DNA from: Microcosmobacter mediterraneus
Lineage (GTDB): Bacteria > Bacteroidota > Bacteroidia > Flavobacteriales > Flavobacteriaceae
Direction: 5' to 3'
Assembly (NCBI RefSeq): GCF_031846265.1
Contig: NZ_JAVRIA010000002.1
Location: forward strand, 248,001-312,000
DNA length: 64,000 nt
The notes under the pieces were generated by a model. The model saw only the letters and a program-made list of their open reading frames with translations, searched no databases and had not been told where the DNA came from. How positions within the stretch are numbered: the first letter of the stretch is position 1; every line of letters begins with the position of its first letter. The translations under genes were made by a program, and so were the position numbers. This document shows, one piece after another, positions 25,110 to 34,973 of the stretch.

Positions 25110-26381
25110 CTAATTAATGATATTAAATCCTGTGTAAGGCACTAAGACTTCTGGAATAGTAATTCCGTTTTCTGTTTGGTAGTTTTCTAAAATACCAGCT
25201 AAAACTCTAGGTAATGCTAAGGAGCTTCCATTTAGTGTATGCACTAATTGATTTTTACCATCGCTGTTTTTGTAGCGTAGCTTAAGTCTATTAGCTTGAA
25301 ATGTTTCAAAATTAGAAATCGATGAAATCTCTAACCATCGATCTTGAGCTGTAGAAAATACTTCAAAATCATAAGTAAGCGCTGAAGCAAAAGTTAGATC
25401 ACCACCACATAAACGTAATATACGATACGGTAATTTTAGGTCTTGTAAAATTCCTTTGACATGGCTTACCATCTCATCTAAAGCCGTATACGATCTAGTT
25501 GGATGCTCTACTCTAATAATCTCAACTTTATCAAACTGATGTAGACGATTAAGACCTCTAACATGTGCACCATAGCTTCCTGCTTCTCTTCTAAAACAAG
25601 GTGTATAGCCAGTAATGGCTTTAGGTAAATTATTTTCGTTAAGTAAATCGCTTCTAAAAATATTAGTGCCTGGAACTTCTGCTGTAGGTATTAAGTATAA
25701 ATTATCTGCTGTAACTTCATACATCTGACCTTCTTTGTCTGGTAATTGTCCTGTACCAAAAGCTGAGGCTTCATTAACTAAAAGTGGTAATTGATACTCT
25801 GTATAACCAGCTTCAATATTTTTATCTAAAAAATAAGCAATTAGTGCACGTTGTAATCTAGCACCTTTACCTTTATAGACTGGAAATCCTGCACCTGTGA
25901 TTTTATTACCTAATTCAAAATCAATGATATCATACTTTTTTGCAAGTTCCCAATGTGGCAGAGCTTCACTATGTAAAACAGGAATATCTCCTTCTCTAAA
26001 TACCTCAAGGTTATCATCGTCAGATTTTCCATTAGGTACGAGTTCATTGGGTACATTAGGTATTTTGTAAAGCAACTCGTTTAATGCGTTTGCAGTATCA
26101 TTTAGGTCTTGCTCTAACTGCTTACTATCATCCTTTAATTGTGTTGTTTTTTTCTTGAGGATATTGGCTTTCTGGGCTTCGCCTGACTTAAATAAATTTC
26201 CAATCTCTTTCGATAAGGTGTTAGATTCTGCTTTAGTAGTATCTAATTTAGTTTGAATCTCTCTTCGTTTTTCATCTAAATCTAATACATCATTAATCAT
26301 TGATGTAGCATCAATATTTCTAACTTTAAGACGTTCAATTATAACATCTTTATTCTCTCTTATGTAAGATACTTGTAGCAT
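25110..26381 (-). CDS. serS: Seryl-tRNA synthetase
   Basis: 423 residues, class II synthetase charging tRNA-Ser. N-terminal coiled-coil tRNA-binding arm (about 30-105), then motif 2 TPCFRREAGSYG near 260 and motif 3 GSSLALPRVLAGILENYQ near 390. Normal length and start. A TACTTTTG box lies 25 bases before the ATG. Confidence 0.98.
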   Translation of the reverse strand: MLQVSYIRENKDVIIERLKVRNIDATSMINDVLDLDEKRREIQTKLDTTKAESNTLSKEIGNLFKSGEAQKANILKKKTTQLKDDSKQLEQDLNDTANALNELLYKIPNVPNELVPNGKSDDDNLEVFREGDIPVLHSEALPHWELAKKYDIIDFELGNKITGAGFPVYKGKGARLQRALIAYFLDKNIEAGYTEYQLPLLVNEASAFGTGQLPDKEGQMYEVTADNLYLIPTAEVPGTNIFRSDLLNENNLPKAITGYTPCFRREAGSYGAHVRGLNRLHQFDKVEIIRVEHPTRSYTALDEMVSHVKGILQDLKLPYRILRLCGGDLTFASALTYDFEVFSTAQDRWLEISSISNFETFQANRLKLRYKNSDGKNQLVHTLNGSSLALPRVLAGILENYQTENGITIPEVLVPYTGFNIIN

Positions 26382-26406
26382 AACTCTCTTCTAAATCTTG
26401 AGGCAA

Positions 26407-26414
26407 CAAAAGTA
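26407..26414 (-). promoter_or_regulatory. Candidate -7 promoter box for serS
   Basis: TACTTTTG on the minus strand fits TAnnTTTG; no clear -33 TTTG. Confidence 0.35.
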
Positions 26415-26448
26415 ATAAGATTTTAAACTGAATAAAATAAAAGCTTTG

Positions 26449-27756
26449 CTATTTTGAAGGTAATATCCAAGTACTATGTTTAAAAGTGTCCCATTCTACA
26501 TCTGCTAAATCTACATTAGAATCAATGAGTTGTTTATTTGGCTTTCCGTTTACACTAATAAAAATAGAGGCAAACACACTAACATCTTTTCCTTGCTTGG
26601 CAAAATCTTGCTTTAGATATTGTGCAAACTGCCAAATAAAATCAGGTTTGGATTTTACACCATGTTGTTGCTTTTTTGTGAGGTAGTTATTCAAATTAAT
26701 TGAATATACTTCTTTAGTGGTTTTGTCAATCACTTTATAGTTACCATAACCATACTTTACTCTAAGCATCATTCGCCAAGACATACGATGACCTTCTTCA
26801 GTCCATAAAACATTATCTTTAATAGCGTGATGTCGTATTGGCAATATTAAATGAATACTGAAATATATGATAAAAAATCCTATGATAAGATTCTTATACT
26901 TTGGATAATCTACCTTATCTCCATTGTAGAATGGTTTTTTTCTTAGAAAAATGTTATGTATAACTTTTGGCTCGTAAAAGAATAAAATAAAGGCTAGAGA
27001 TAGGTACGGAAAAATACCTACCTGAAATACTACCGAATTAAACACATGAAAAAATATTGAAGCAAAAAAGGCGAGCTTCCTCGTTGGTTTCCACAACAGT
27101 AGAGGAATTATTAATCCATCGAATAATACACCTCCATAAGCCAGAAAATAATGCATCCATTTTTCTTGAAGCACATTTCCTATGAGCCAATAATGCGATT
27201 TGTTGTTCATAAGCAACTCCATAACTGTGGTATCTAACCAATCTCCATATAGCTTTGCAATTGCTCCATAGGAGTATACAATGAACATTTGTATAATAAA
27301 TAGCCATGAGCACCATCTAGGCATAGATATAGATTTTATACTAGGATTTAATTTTGCATCTATGGAATAGTAACGATGGGCTGGTTGAAAAGCCATAAGT
27401 CCGCTCAGAAAAATTAATAAATAATAATGATTATTATAGGAAGATTTCTGCATTAAGTATACTCCTGTCCACATCACAGTAAAGGCGATAACGCTAAATC
27501 TATACTTATAACCAAGCATAATAAAAAGACCTAAAAGCCCCATTACAGCATAGTAGATATACATACCATTCCCAGGTAGTGGTTGTAGCCATTCAAATCC
27601 AATAAAAGAAAAGGTGAACTCTGGCTCAACCATAACGCGTTTTACCCAACCTGTTATTATGGCGCCAACAGATTCTAAGAAACACAATAATCCAAATAGA
27701 ATTCTAAAAACAACGAGTGAAGAATTATCAATATGTTTAAAGAAAAAATTGAACAT
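26449..27756 (-). CDS. HTTM-domain membrane protein (vitamin K gamma-carboxylase-like)
   Basis: 435 residues. Multiple hydrophobic helices with the HTTM features: SSLVVFRILFGLLCFLES at the start, WQFAQYLKQDFA and the soluble C-terminal domain, plus KSSYNNHYYLLIFLSGLMAF and GDWLDTTVMELLMNN in the helices. Eukaryotic relatives carboxylate glutamate, but bacterial members have unknown substrates. ATG overlaps the ribF stop (TAATG), so it is translated after ribF. Confidence 0.85.
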   Translation of the reverse strand: MFNFFFKHIDNSSLVVFRILFGLLCFLESVGAIITGWVKRVMVEPEFTFSFIGFEWLQPLPGNGMYIYYAVMGLLGLFIMLGYKYRFSVIAFTVMWTGVYLMQKSSYNNHYYLLIFLSGLMAFQPAHRYYSIDAKLNPSIKSISMPRWCSWLFIIQMFIVYSYGAIAKLYGDWLDTTVMELLMNNKSHYWLIGNVLQEKWMHYFLAYGGVLFDGLIIPLLLWKPTRKLAFFASIFFHVFNSVVFQVGIFPYLSLAFILFFYEPKVIHNIFLRKKPFYNGDKVDYPKYKNLIIGFFIIYFSIHLILPIRHHAIKDNVLWTEEGHRMSWRMMLRVKYGYGNYKVIDKTTKEVYSINLNNYLTKKQQHGVKSKPDFIWQFAQYLKQDFAKQGKDVSVFASIFISVNGKPNKQLIDSNVDLADVEWDTFKHSTWILPSK

Positions 27757-28673
27757 TAATTATTGTTATTTAGATAAACTATCGCATCTTTTTTGTCTTG
27801 TTCTAATTGCTTACTTAGGGCTTGTAATGACTCAAATTTTTGTTCGTCTCTGAGTCTATGAACTATATCAATTTTTAAATTTTTACTATATAAATCTTGG
27901 TTAAAATTAAAGAAATGTACTTCTATAGATTGTGTTTTACCCTTAACAGTAGGATTAGTTCCAATATTCATCATTCCCTTAACAACTAGTCCATTAATTT
28001 TAGAGGTAACAACATAAACCCCTTGTTTTGGTATCAATTTATAGTCTTCACTAATACTAATATTTGCTGTTGGGAATTGTATGGTTTTTCCTAAACCTCT
28101 ACCTTTAATAATGGTGCCAGATAAAAAGTAATTATACCCTAAATACCTGTTTGCTAATTCTAAATTACCTTCAGCTAAGGCTTTACGAATTTTTGTGGAA
28201 CTAACTGTAATATCGCTAATATCTTGAGCTGGTATTTCTTGAACAGTGAAATTAAACTCTGAGCCAAGCGATTTCATGTTCTCAATGTTAGCAAGTCGTC
28301 CTTTACCAAAACGATGATCATAACCAATAATGACATGCTTTATTTTTAATTCTTTGACTAAAATTTCCTCCACATATGCTCTAGCAGTTAGAGATGCAAA
28401 TTTCTTTGTAAATCTTTTTATAACGAGTTCTTCTATGCCTAGTTTGAGTAGTATTCCCCTTTTTTCATCGATGGTGTTGAGTAATTCCATTTTAAAATCT
28501 GGTTGAATTACCATTCTAGGATGCGGAAAGAAGGTTAGCACCACTGGCTTTAAGTTTTGCTTGTTAGCTACAGATAAGAGTTGCTCTATGATTTTTTGAT
28601 GACCAATATGTACACCATCAAACGTGCCAATGGTTATTACAGAATGTTCTAATTTGTTACTGAGATTACTCAA
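27756..28673 (-). CDS. ribF: Bifunctional riboflavin kinase / FAD synthetase
   Basis: 305 residues. FAD synthetase domain first: TIGTFDGVHIGHQKI at about 15-29 and IIGYDHRFGKGR near 118; riboflavin kinase domain second: GRGLGKTIQFPTANI near 191-205 and GMMNIGTNPTV. Start is TTG (28671-28673), since no in-frame ATG is available upstream before non-coding sequence; the domain begins a few residues later, so a short N-terminus is likely. TATTTTTG upstream is a plausible -7 box. Confidence 0.94.
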   Translation of the reverse strand: MSNLSNKLEHSVITIGTFDGVHIGHQKIIEQLLSVANKQNLKPVVLTFFPHPRMVIQPDFKMELLNTIDEKRGILLKLGIEELVIKRFTKKFASLTARAYVEEILVKELKIKHVIIGYDHRFGKGRLANIENMKSLGSEFNFTVQEIPAQDISDITVSSTKIRKALAEGNLELANRYLGYNYFLSGTIIKGRGLGKTIQFPTANISISEDYKLIPKQGVYVVTSKINGLVVKGMMNIGTNPTVKGKTQSIEVHFFNFNQDLYSKNLKIDIVHRLRDEQKFESLQALSKQLEQDKKDAIVYLNNNN

Positions 28674-28686
28674 GAGCCTTTTTTTA

Positions 28687-28694
28687 CAAAAATA
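28687..28694 (-). promoter_or_regulatory. Candidate -7 promoter box for ribF
   Basis: TATTTTTG on the minus strand, 13 bases before the TTG start; matches TAnnTTTG but the -33 element is weak. Confidence 0.35.
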
Positions 28695-28714
28695 ACTAAT
28701 AGACCTTAGTAGTA

Positions 28715-29245
28715 CTAGTATTCAATTGTAAAGGTTTCATTTATTTTAGTAATAACTTGAGGCACTTCATTGCAAGTAAATTCCAAGTTTAAATTAAAAA
28801 TTTTGTCATTAATCTTTTCAATATTCAAATTACCCTCAGTGATTTTATAATACCCTGTTTGTCCTCTACAGAAACACAAACGTGCAAACGATAATTTTAC
28901 ATTCTGTAAGTTTTCATCAACTAAATTTTCGGGAATGTCATTGGTATTTAATTCAATAAACACCTGTTCAATGTAACCACTATCTGCAACATTTGGTATT
29001 TTATTTCTTTCATATTGAAACTCTAAAAGTAAATTATCACCGTCTTTAATACTAGGATAAGTACTGTTAAATTCATCTTTTAAAATCTTAAAACTCTTAT
29101 TGCTTGTAGTTTTAAAACTGCAGATACCATCTTCTGGACAAGTAGTGACTATTTTAGTAATACTGTCTTTGGAGTTCATGTTTTTTTTTACTGAATTACA
29201 AGATAATGCTATTGTAAATGGTAAAATTAGGAGTAGGTATTTCAT
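28715..29245 (-). CDS. Putative lipoprotein, unknown function
   Basis: 176 residues. Signal peptide MKYLLLILPFTIALSCNS with cysteine at about 16, a plausible lipoprotein site. The mature part has five further cysteines (TTCPEDGICSF, RLCFCRGQ, FTCNE), which might form disulfides outside the cytoplasm. No family recognised. Divergent from the reprolysin-like protease. Confidence 0.6.
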   Translation of the reverse strand: MKYLLLILPFTIALSCNSVKKNMNSKDSITKIVTTCPEDGICSFKTTSNKSFKILKDEFNSTYPSIKDGDNLLLEFQYERNKIPNVADSGYIEQVFIELNTNDIPENLVDENLQNVKLSFARLCFCRGQTGYYKITEGNLNIEKINDKIFNLNLEFTCNEVPQVITKINETFTIEY

Positions 29246-29318
29246 CTAGTATCTTTAAAATCCTTGTTAATAATGATATTACGTTGTAACTTCCACTAAA
29301 AATTATTGTTTACAAGTT

Positions 29319-31550
29319 ATGAAAAAGAAAAAGAAAAACATTTACCTAAGCTTTATGATGTTGGCATTGTTTTCCCTAGGAAGTTTTGCCCAACAATCTA
29401 AAGGACTTTGGTTCAAAATCACACAAGAGAAGATTACATCTGATGTGTTAACACGAACCTCAATGCCAATTGATGCTGAGTACTATCAGCTTAATATTGA
29501 AGCATTAAAAGGACAATTAGAAACCGTCCCAGAACGACAATCAGGAATTAAATCTAATACTATCCTAGATTTCCCTAACGCTGATGGATCATTAGAATCA
29601 TTTAGAGTAATGGAAGCTTCAATCATGGCTTCAGAATTACAAGCTGAATATCCTGAAATCCGCTCTTATGTAGGGCAAAGTATTGAAAACCCTTCATCGC
29701 TCATCCGTTTTAGTCTAACGCCTTTAGGTTTGCATACGATGACTTTGTCTGAAAACGGGACACAACTTATAGACCCTTACACCAATGATGGTTTTTATAT
29801 GGTTTACAAAAAAACTAGTTTGCCTAATTCTGAAAATATTCTTGAATGTGGTGTCAATGATGATATTGAATATCTCGAGAATATAAATTCAAGATTAGAG
29901 AATAGTTTTCAAAGAGATGCTAACGATGGACAAATGAGAACTTACAGATTAGCGCTTGGCTCTAGTAGAGAATATACTAATTTTCATGGAGGAACTGTTG
30001 CAGGAGCGCTTGCTGCTATGGTTGTTTCTATGACACGAGTTAATGGAGTGTATGAGAGAGAACTCTCTATAACTATGGAGATTATCGCAGATAACGACGA
30101 CCTCATATCTACAAACATTAATAGTATTTTTATTAATTCTGCAAATGTAATTAATACCTCTACAGGAACAATGAATGGTATTGTAGGTTCTGGCAGTTAT
30201 GATATTGGTCATGTATTTACTACAGGATCTGGAGGTGTTGCCTTTTTAGGCTCAGTGTGTACTTCGAGTAAAGGTGGAGGAACAACTGGTTTAAGTTCAC
30301 CTGTTGGAGATTTTTTTGATATAGATTTTGTGGCACATGAAATTGGCCATCAATTTGGCGCCACTCACACTTTTAATGGATCCTCGGCAAATTGTGCAGG
30401 AGGCAATAGATCACCTTCAACAGCATATGAACCAGGAAGCGGTAGTACTATTATGGCTTATGCAGGTATTTGTCCACCACAAAATGTGCAATCTAATAGT
30501 AACGACTATTTTCATCAAGCTAGTATTGATCAGATATGGACATTTGTTACTTTAGATGATGGCGATGACTGTGATTCTACTTCACCTTCAGGAAACTCTG
30601 CTCCAACAGCAGATGCTGGTGCAAACTATTCCATTCCTATTAGAACACCATACAAACTAACAGGAAGTTCAACTGATCCTGATGGGACTACGTCTCACAC
30701 TTACTGCTGGGAACAATACGATTTAGGACCAGCAGGATTACCTAGTAACACCTCACCAACAGGTCCATTAGTACGATCTTTTTCTCCAACAACAAGTCCA
30801 ACACGTTATGTCCCAAGATTAGAAGATGTAGTTAGCAATGGTGGAAACTCTACAACTTGGGAAGTACTAACATTATTGGCAAGGCCAATTAATTTTAGAC
30901 TAACGGTTAGAGATAACGACGCTGCTGGAGGGCAAACTGATTCTGACCTAATGACAATAAACACAGTACAATCTGGCTTCTTTACTGTTACCTCTCAGAA
31001 TGTCCCAGGAATTACCTATGACGGAAATTCAACACAAACCGTAACCTGGAATGTTGCAGGAACTAATGCTAATGGTATTAATGCTGCAGAAATGAGAATA
31101 TTACTGTCAACTGATGGAGGTGTTACTTTTGACACGGTTTTAGCAGCAAATACACCAAATGATGGTTCTCATGATGTGCAACTTCCAAATGTAGATTCTG
31201 CAAACTGTAGAATAATAGTTGAAGCAGTAGGTAATATATTCTACAATATTAATCTTTCTGAATTTGAAATAGAAGCTCAGTTAAGTGTTGAGGATAATTT
31301 CTTAACTAATCTTAACATTTATCCAAATCCAAATAAAGGTGAGTTCACTATTACTTTTGATTCGTTTACAAACGATGATGTAACTTTAGATATCTATGAT
31401 ATTAGAGGTCGTTATGTATATTCTAATACGATAACAAACAATGGAACTATAAATGAACAAATTAGTTTAGCTAGTGCTCAATCTGGATTATATCTTGTTA
31501 GATTATCTAGCAGCAACAAAAGCATTACTAAAAAATTGATTATCAACTAA
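29319..31550 (+). CDS. Secreted reprolysin-like zinc metallopeptidase with T9SS sorting domain
   Basis: 743 residues. Signal peptide at 1-24 (ends SFAQQ), a propeptide-like region to about 200, then the peptidase with HEIGHQFGATH at 340-350 (His340, Glu341, His344, His350) and Met-turn Met379 in TIMAYAG, the metzincin arrangement. About 410-640 holds Ig-like beta domains; residues 660-743 (IYPNPNKGEFTIT..., ending KLIIN) are the T9SS type-A sorting domain. Exported via Sec then T9SS, cell surface or secreted. Faces the second protease across a shared terminator. Confidence 0.93.
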   Translation: MKKKKKNIYLSFMMLALFSLGSFAQQSKGLWFKITQEKITSDVLTRTSMPIDAEYYQLNIEALKGQLETVPERQSGIKSNTILDFPNADGSLESFRVMEASIMASELQAEYPEIRSYVGQSIENPSSLIRFSLTPLGLHTMTLSENGTQLIDPYTNDGFYMVYKKTSLPNSENILECGVNDDIEYLENINSRLENSFQRDANDGQMRTYRLALGSSREYTNFHGGTVAGALAAMVVSMTRVNGVYERELSITMEIIADNDDLISTNINSIFINSANVINTSTGTMNGIVGSGSYDIGHVFTTGSGGVAFLGSVCTSSKGGGTTGLSSPVGDFFDIDFVAHEIGHQFGATHTFNGSSANCAGGNRSPSTAYEPGSGSTIMAYAGICPPQNVQSNSNDYFHQASIDQIWTFVTLDDGDDCDSTSPSGNSAPTADAGANYSIPIRTPYKLTGSSTDPDGTTSHTYCWEQYDLGPAGLPSNTSPTGPLVRSFSPTTSPTRYVPRLEDVVSNGGNSTTWEVLTLLARPINFRLTVRDNDAAGGQTDSDLMTINTVQSGFFTVTSQNVPGITYDGNSTQTVTWNVAGTNANGINAAEMRILLSTDGGVTFDTVLAANTPNDGSHDVQLPNVDSANCRIIVEAVGNIFYNINLSEFEIEAQLSVEDNFLTNLNIYPNPNKGEFTITFDSFTNDDVTLDIYDIRGRYVYSNTITNNGTINEQISLASAQSGLYLVRLSSSNKSITKKLIIN

Positions 31551-31574
31551 TCAATAGTAAAACTCTTTAAAACA

Positions 31575-31602
31575 AAAAACGCTGGCAAATGCCAGCGTTT
31601 TT
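31575..31602. terminator. Bidirectional terminator between the two proteases
   Basis: Arms AAAAACGCTGGCA and TGCCAGCGTTTTT around AA: 13-base perfect stem with T-run on both strands. Confidence 0.92.
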
Positions 31603-31625
31603 ATTTGTGAAATATTTTTAGAACA

Positions 31626-33557
31626 CTATTGCTTTACAAAACGTAATGTTAACGCCGCGTCATCTTTATTTATCTTAATAAAATACACACCATTACTATA
31701 GTTAGATGTATCTAAAGTTAAATCAGCCTCACTAGAAATCATGTTTCTAACCATAGACTGGCCTAAAATGTTATACACTTCATAACTATCTGGTAATACA
31801 CTAGTATTAGCTGTTTTAATCGTTAATTGAGAAGTGGCTGGATTAGGGAATACAGTAATTCCGTTATCAATAAAAAACTCACCTGTACTTAAGGATAATG
31901 CTGCAACAGCTGTTGATTCCGAAGCCCCAAACATACCATCACTATCAATGATAATAGTGTCATCATCCGTTCTTAAATCATATGATCCATTTCCCCAACC
32001 ACAACATATACCATCTGCATATGCATCATTAATAGTAAATGTGTAACACTCATTAGCGCTTACAGCAAATGTTTCATTAAATGTAGTGTTGTCTTCAGTT
32101 GTTCCATCATAAGGCCCTCCAGAATATAATACTGTTCCATTACTATCCTCAAAGGTCCATGAAGTTTCGTCAGAATAAGTATCAGTAGTCAATCTTAATC
32201 TCACTTCTGTAGTTGCATAAGAATCAACTGGTGCTGCTGCATAAACTTCACTGTAAGAATCATTACATGCACGCTCATCAGATCCAGGAGCACTAATAGA
32301 TACATTAAAAGTATCTGTGCCAGCTGCAGTGTAAGCAGGTAAATCTACTAAAGCCACTTCACCATTTGCTAAAGATCCTGTCCAATTAAATACTTGGTTG
32401 GTTCCGCCGTTAATATTATAAGAAATAGTTGCAGAAGTCATATTAGAGGTGCCAAAATTACCAACCCTTACCGTTGGTGTTACTTGACCGCAATTTTCTT
32501 CAAAACAATATACATTTACACTCGCATCGTTAGAAGCTTGTGCTAAATCTGTATCAGGTACACCAGAACTTGCTAAAGATGATCTTAAACCACTGAGTAC
32601 AGCTTGCATTCTTGCATTTTGACCAGCAGTAAACATATCCATACAAACATCATCTGAGTAATCCATGTAATTTTCAATTAAATCATCATCTCCTCCAGAA
32701 CATGTATCTGGTGGTGTACTTGGACAACCATAATTTGGTTGTGCTTGTGGTGGTGTATCTGCAACACTATCACCAGCTCCTGTACAACCTTGAAATGTAT
32801 GAAACAGCCCTAAATAATGACCTACCTCGTGCGTAGTTGTTCTTCCTAAGTTATATACTCCACCAATAAATACGCCAGGAGCGTCGTTAGAACCAAACGC
32901 ACTTGGTATCATGACCACACCATCTTCTTCTGCTGGTGCTGTACCTGGAAATGTAGCATAACCTAATATTCCTCCACCAATATTAACAACCCACATATTA
33001 AGGTATCTAGATGAATCCCAAAATGTTTTAGGTTTAATATCACTGTCTATACTTGCACCTCCATTTGGTAATTCGCTTCTTCTGTAGCGCATAATACCAT
33101 TGGTAGGATTACAATTAGGATCTTCTTTTGCTAAATAGAATTCGATATTAGTATCAACTCCTGCTCCAAAACCTCTAGATCCTGGTATTCTTCTGTAATC
33201 TTCATTTAGAACATCTATTTGAGATAATACCTGTAAATCTGAGATGTTATTACCTACTCCTACAGCTTCTCCGTTATGAACTACATGCACAACTACAGGA
33301 AGTCTTATAGTTCCCCCACGATTTGAGCTATTTTGTAATTCTTGAATTTTCTGAGCTATGTCATTTTCAGCGGCTTCTCTACTCATCATATCAGGATATT
33401 TTACCCTTAATTGCTCATAGTAAGCATCTGAAGCACATCTAATTGTCCCATCTGCAGATTGGATAGATGCATCTTGCAAAGTTGTTTTTTGAGCCATCAT
33501 AGCATTGGGTGATGCTAAAAGCGAAAATAAAACAACAAAAAATGTAATTTTTTTCAT
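31626..33557 (-). CDS. Secreted M43-family zinc metalloprotease with T9SS sorting domain
   Basis: 643 residues. Signal peptide to about residue 22 (MMAQ). Catalytic domain with HEVGHYLGLFH at 243-253 and Met-turn NYMDYSDD (Met298), plus the CTGAGDSVADTPPQ block, together the pappalysin (M43) signature. Middle beta domains include a CHU_C/adhesion-like repeat, and the C-terminus (VFPNPATSQLTI... to the end) is a T9SS sorting domain. Exported, probably surface-attached. It does not share recent ancestry with the adjacent reprolysin-like gene. Confidence 0.93.
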   Translation of the reverse strand: MKKITFFVVLFSLLASPNAMMAQKTTLQDASIQSADGTIRCASDAYYEQLRVKYPDMMSREAAENDIAQKIQELQNSSNRGGTIRLPVVVHVVHNGEAVGVGNNISDLQVLSQIDVLNEDYRRIPGSRGFGAGVDTNIEFYLAKEDPNCNPTNGIMRYRRSELPNGGASIDSDIKPKTFWDSSRYLNMWVVNIGGGILGYATFPGTAPAEEDGVVMIPSAFGSNDAPGVFIGGVYNLGRTTTHEVGHYLGLFHTFQGCTGAGDSVADTPPQAQPNYGCPSTPPDTCSGGDDDLIENYMDYSDDVCMDMFTAGQNARMQAVLSGLRSSLASSGVPDTDLAQASNDASVNVYCFEENCGQVTPTVRVGNFGTSNMTSATISYNINGGTNQVFNWTGSLANGEVALVDLPAYTAAGTDTFNVSISAPGSDERACNDSYSEVYAAAPVDSYATTEVRLRLTTDTYSDETSWTFEDSNGTVLYSGGPYDGTTEDNTTFNETFAVSANECYTFTINDAYADGICCGWGNGSYDLRTDDDTIIIDSDGMFGASESTAVAALSLSTGEFFIDNGITVFPNPATSQLTIKTANTSVLPDSYEVYNILGQSMVRNMISSEADLTLDTSNYSNGVYFIKINKDDAALTLRFVKQ

Positions 33558-33680
33558 AGTATAATTAGTTTTTGTTTAGAAAAGTTTCCCAATTTACACA
33601 TTAATATCTTAATACCTTAAATAATTGTTAAAATTAACATGTAACATATTGATAAATCGATAAGTCGAAGATATTGTCGA

Positions 33681-34307
33681 TTACTTACCGTTGTAGGTGT
33701 TCATTGTATTAGATGTTCCTGATAAACCAAAGGATTTAATGACTTCTTTTGACAGTTTAAGGCGCTCTTTTAAGCTATTTTCTTCTGTTTCAGACCACTT
33801 TCCTAATACATAATCAACTTGTTTGCCTTTACTGAAATTATCACTGATTCCAAAGCGGAATCTATTGTACTTAGTTGTATTTAATTTATCCTGAATATCC
33901 TTTAATCCATTGTGTCCTCCATCACTACCTTTTGTTTTTAACCTAAGAGTTCCAAAAGGTAAATTAAGATCGTCTGTTACTACCAATAAATTCTCTATTG
34001 GAATTTTTTCTTTTTCAAGCCAGTATTTTACGGCTTTTCCACTTAAATTCATGTATGTGCTTGGCTTTAGAAGAATAAACGTTCTTCCTTTAAACTTATA
34101 ACTAGTTAAATCTCCTAGCTTTTTTGTTTCATAGGTTAGATCTTCAGAATGCGCTAAATAGTCAAGTATTTTAAACCCTATATTATGTCTTGTTTCAGCA
34201 TATTCAGCACCAATATTTCCTAAGCCAACTATTAGAAATTTTTTCATAACATGGTCTTCTGAGGGTAATACTTCTTTAGATTTAAACCAATTAAAAAGCC
34301 TGCACAT
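33681..34307 (-). CDS. pth: Aminoacyl-tRNA hydrolase
   Basis: 208 residues from the ATG at 34307. Core begins at Met21 (MKKFLIVGLGNIG); the family signatures GLGN (28-31) and TRHNIGF (catalytic His41) are present, then LLVVTDDLNLPFG and KGSDGGHNGLKDIQ. The 20-residue N-terminal extension MCRLFNWFKS... is of a kind seen in other flavobacterial Pth proteins; a start at Met21 is possible. Recycles peptidyl-tRNA that dropped off the ribosome. Confidence 0.96.
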   Translation of the reverse strand: MCRLFNWFKSKEVLPSEDHVMKKFLIVGLGNIGAEYAETRHNIGFKILDYLAHSEDLTYETKKLGDLTSYKFKGRTFILLKPSTYMNLSGKAVKYWLEKEKIPIENLLVVTDDLNLPFGTLRLKTKGSDGGHNGLKDIQDKLNTTKYNRFRFGISDNFSKGKQVDYVLGKWSETEENSLKERLKLSKEVIKSFGLSGTSNTMNTYNGK

Positions 34308-34316
34308 AATAAAAAC

Positions 34317-34907
34317 TTAAACATGTTTGCCCTTATTCCATCCATGCTTACCTAAATATTGATCTCCACTTTCAACAGCACCTTCTTCTATTGAAGTTCC
34401 CATAGAGTCATTCCAACGATTTAAATAGCCAAAAAGTGATATAACACCAAGCATTTCAACTATTTCTCCTTCGTTCCAATGTTCGTACAAACGGTTTTTA
34501 ATTGTCTCATCTACAGCATTAGGTACTAATGATGCTGCCAATGAGAAATCTAAAGCAGCCCTTTCTGCATCAGAAAATGCAGGATGGGTTTTATACTCCC
34601 AAATATTATCTAATTGTTCTTGCTCAGCACCATAGCGTTCCGCAGCCCTAATAGCATGTGCTTGGCAGTAACGGCAACCTGTAGAGTTACTACTTACCCA
34701 AGCGATCATACGTTTTAAGGCAGAGGTTACACGACCTTCATTAGCCATAACTGCCTTATTCAAATTTATAAAAGCCTTACTAATAGCTGGTCGTCTTTGC
34801 ATCGTAAGCACAGAATTTGGGCAAAATCCTAATGTTTCGTTGAAAAATTCTGCTAATTCTTTGGTTTCAAAATCATGATCTGGAGACAATGGTGTTACTA
34901 ATGGCAT
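34317..34907 (-). CDS. Carboxymuconolactone decarboxylase/AhpD-like peroxidase family protein
   Basis: 196 residues with CRYCQAH at 78-84: the Cys-X2-Cys-X2-His redox motif of AhpD-like proteins. It probably takes part in peroxide or thiol redox chemistry; a strict AhpD partner (ahpC) is absent nearby. Divergent from the OsmC gene, which fits a shared peroxide theme. Confidence 0.85.
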   Translation of the reverse strand: MPLVTPLSPDHDFETKELAEFFNETLGFCPNSVLTMQRRPAISKAFINLNKAVMANEGRVTSALKRMIAWVSSNSTGCRYCQAHAIRAAERYGAEQEQLDNIWEYKTHPAFSDAERAALDFSLAASLVPNAVDETIKNRLYEHWNEGEIVEMLGVISLFGYLNRWNDSMGTSIEEGAVESGDQYLGKHGWNKGKHV

Positions 34908-34973
34908 AGTTGTATTTTTAATAGTATTTTTGGTTGTACAAGATAGTAGTTCTAACTTTTAATCTAAAAGAAT

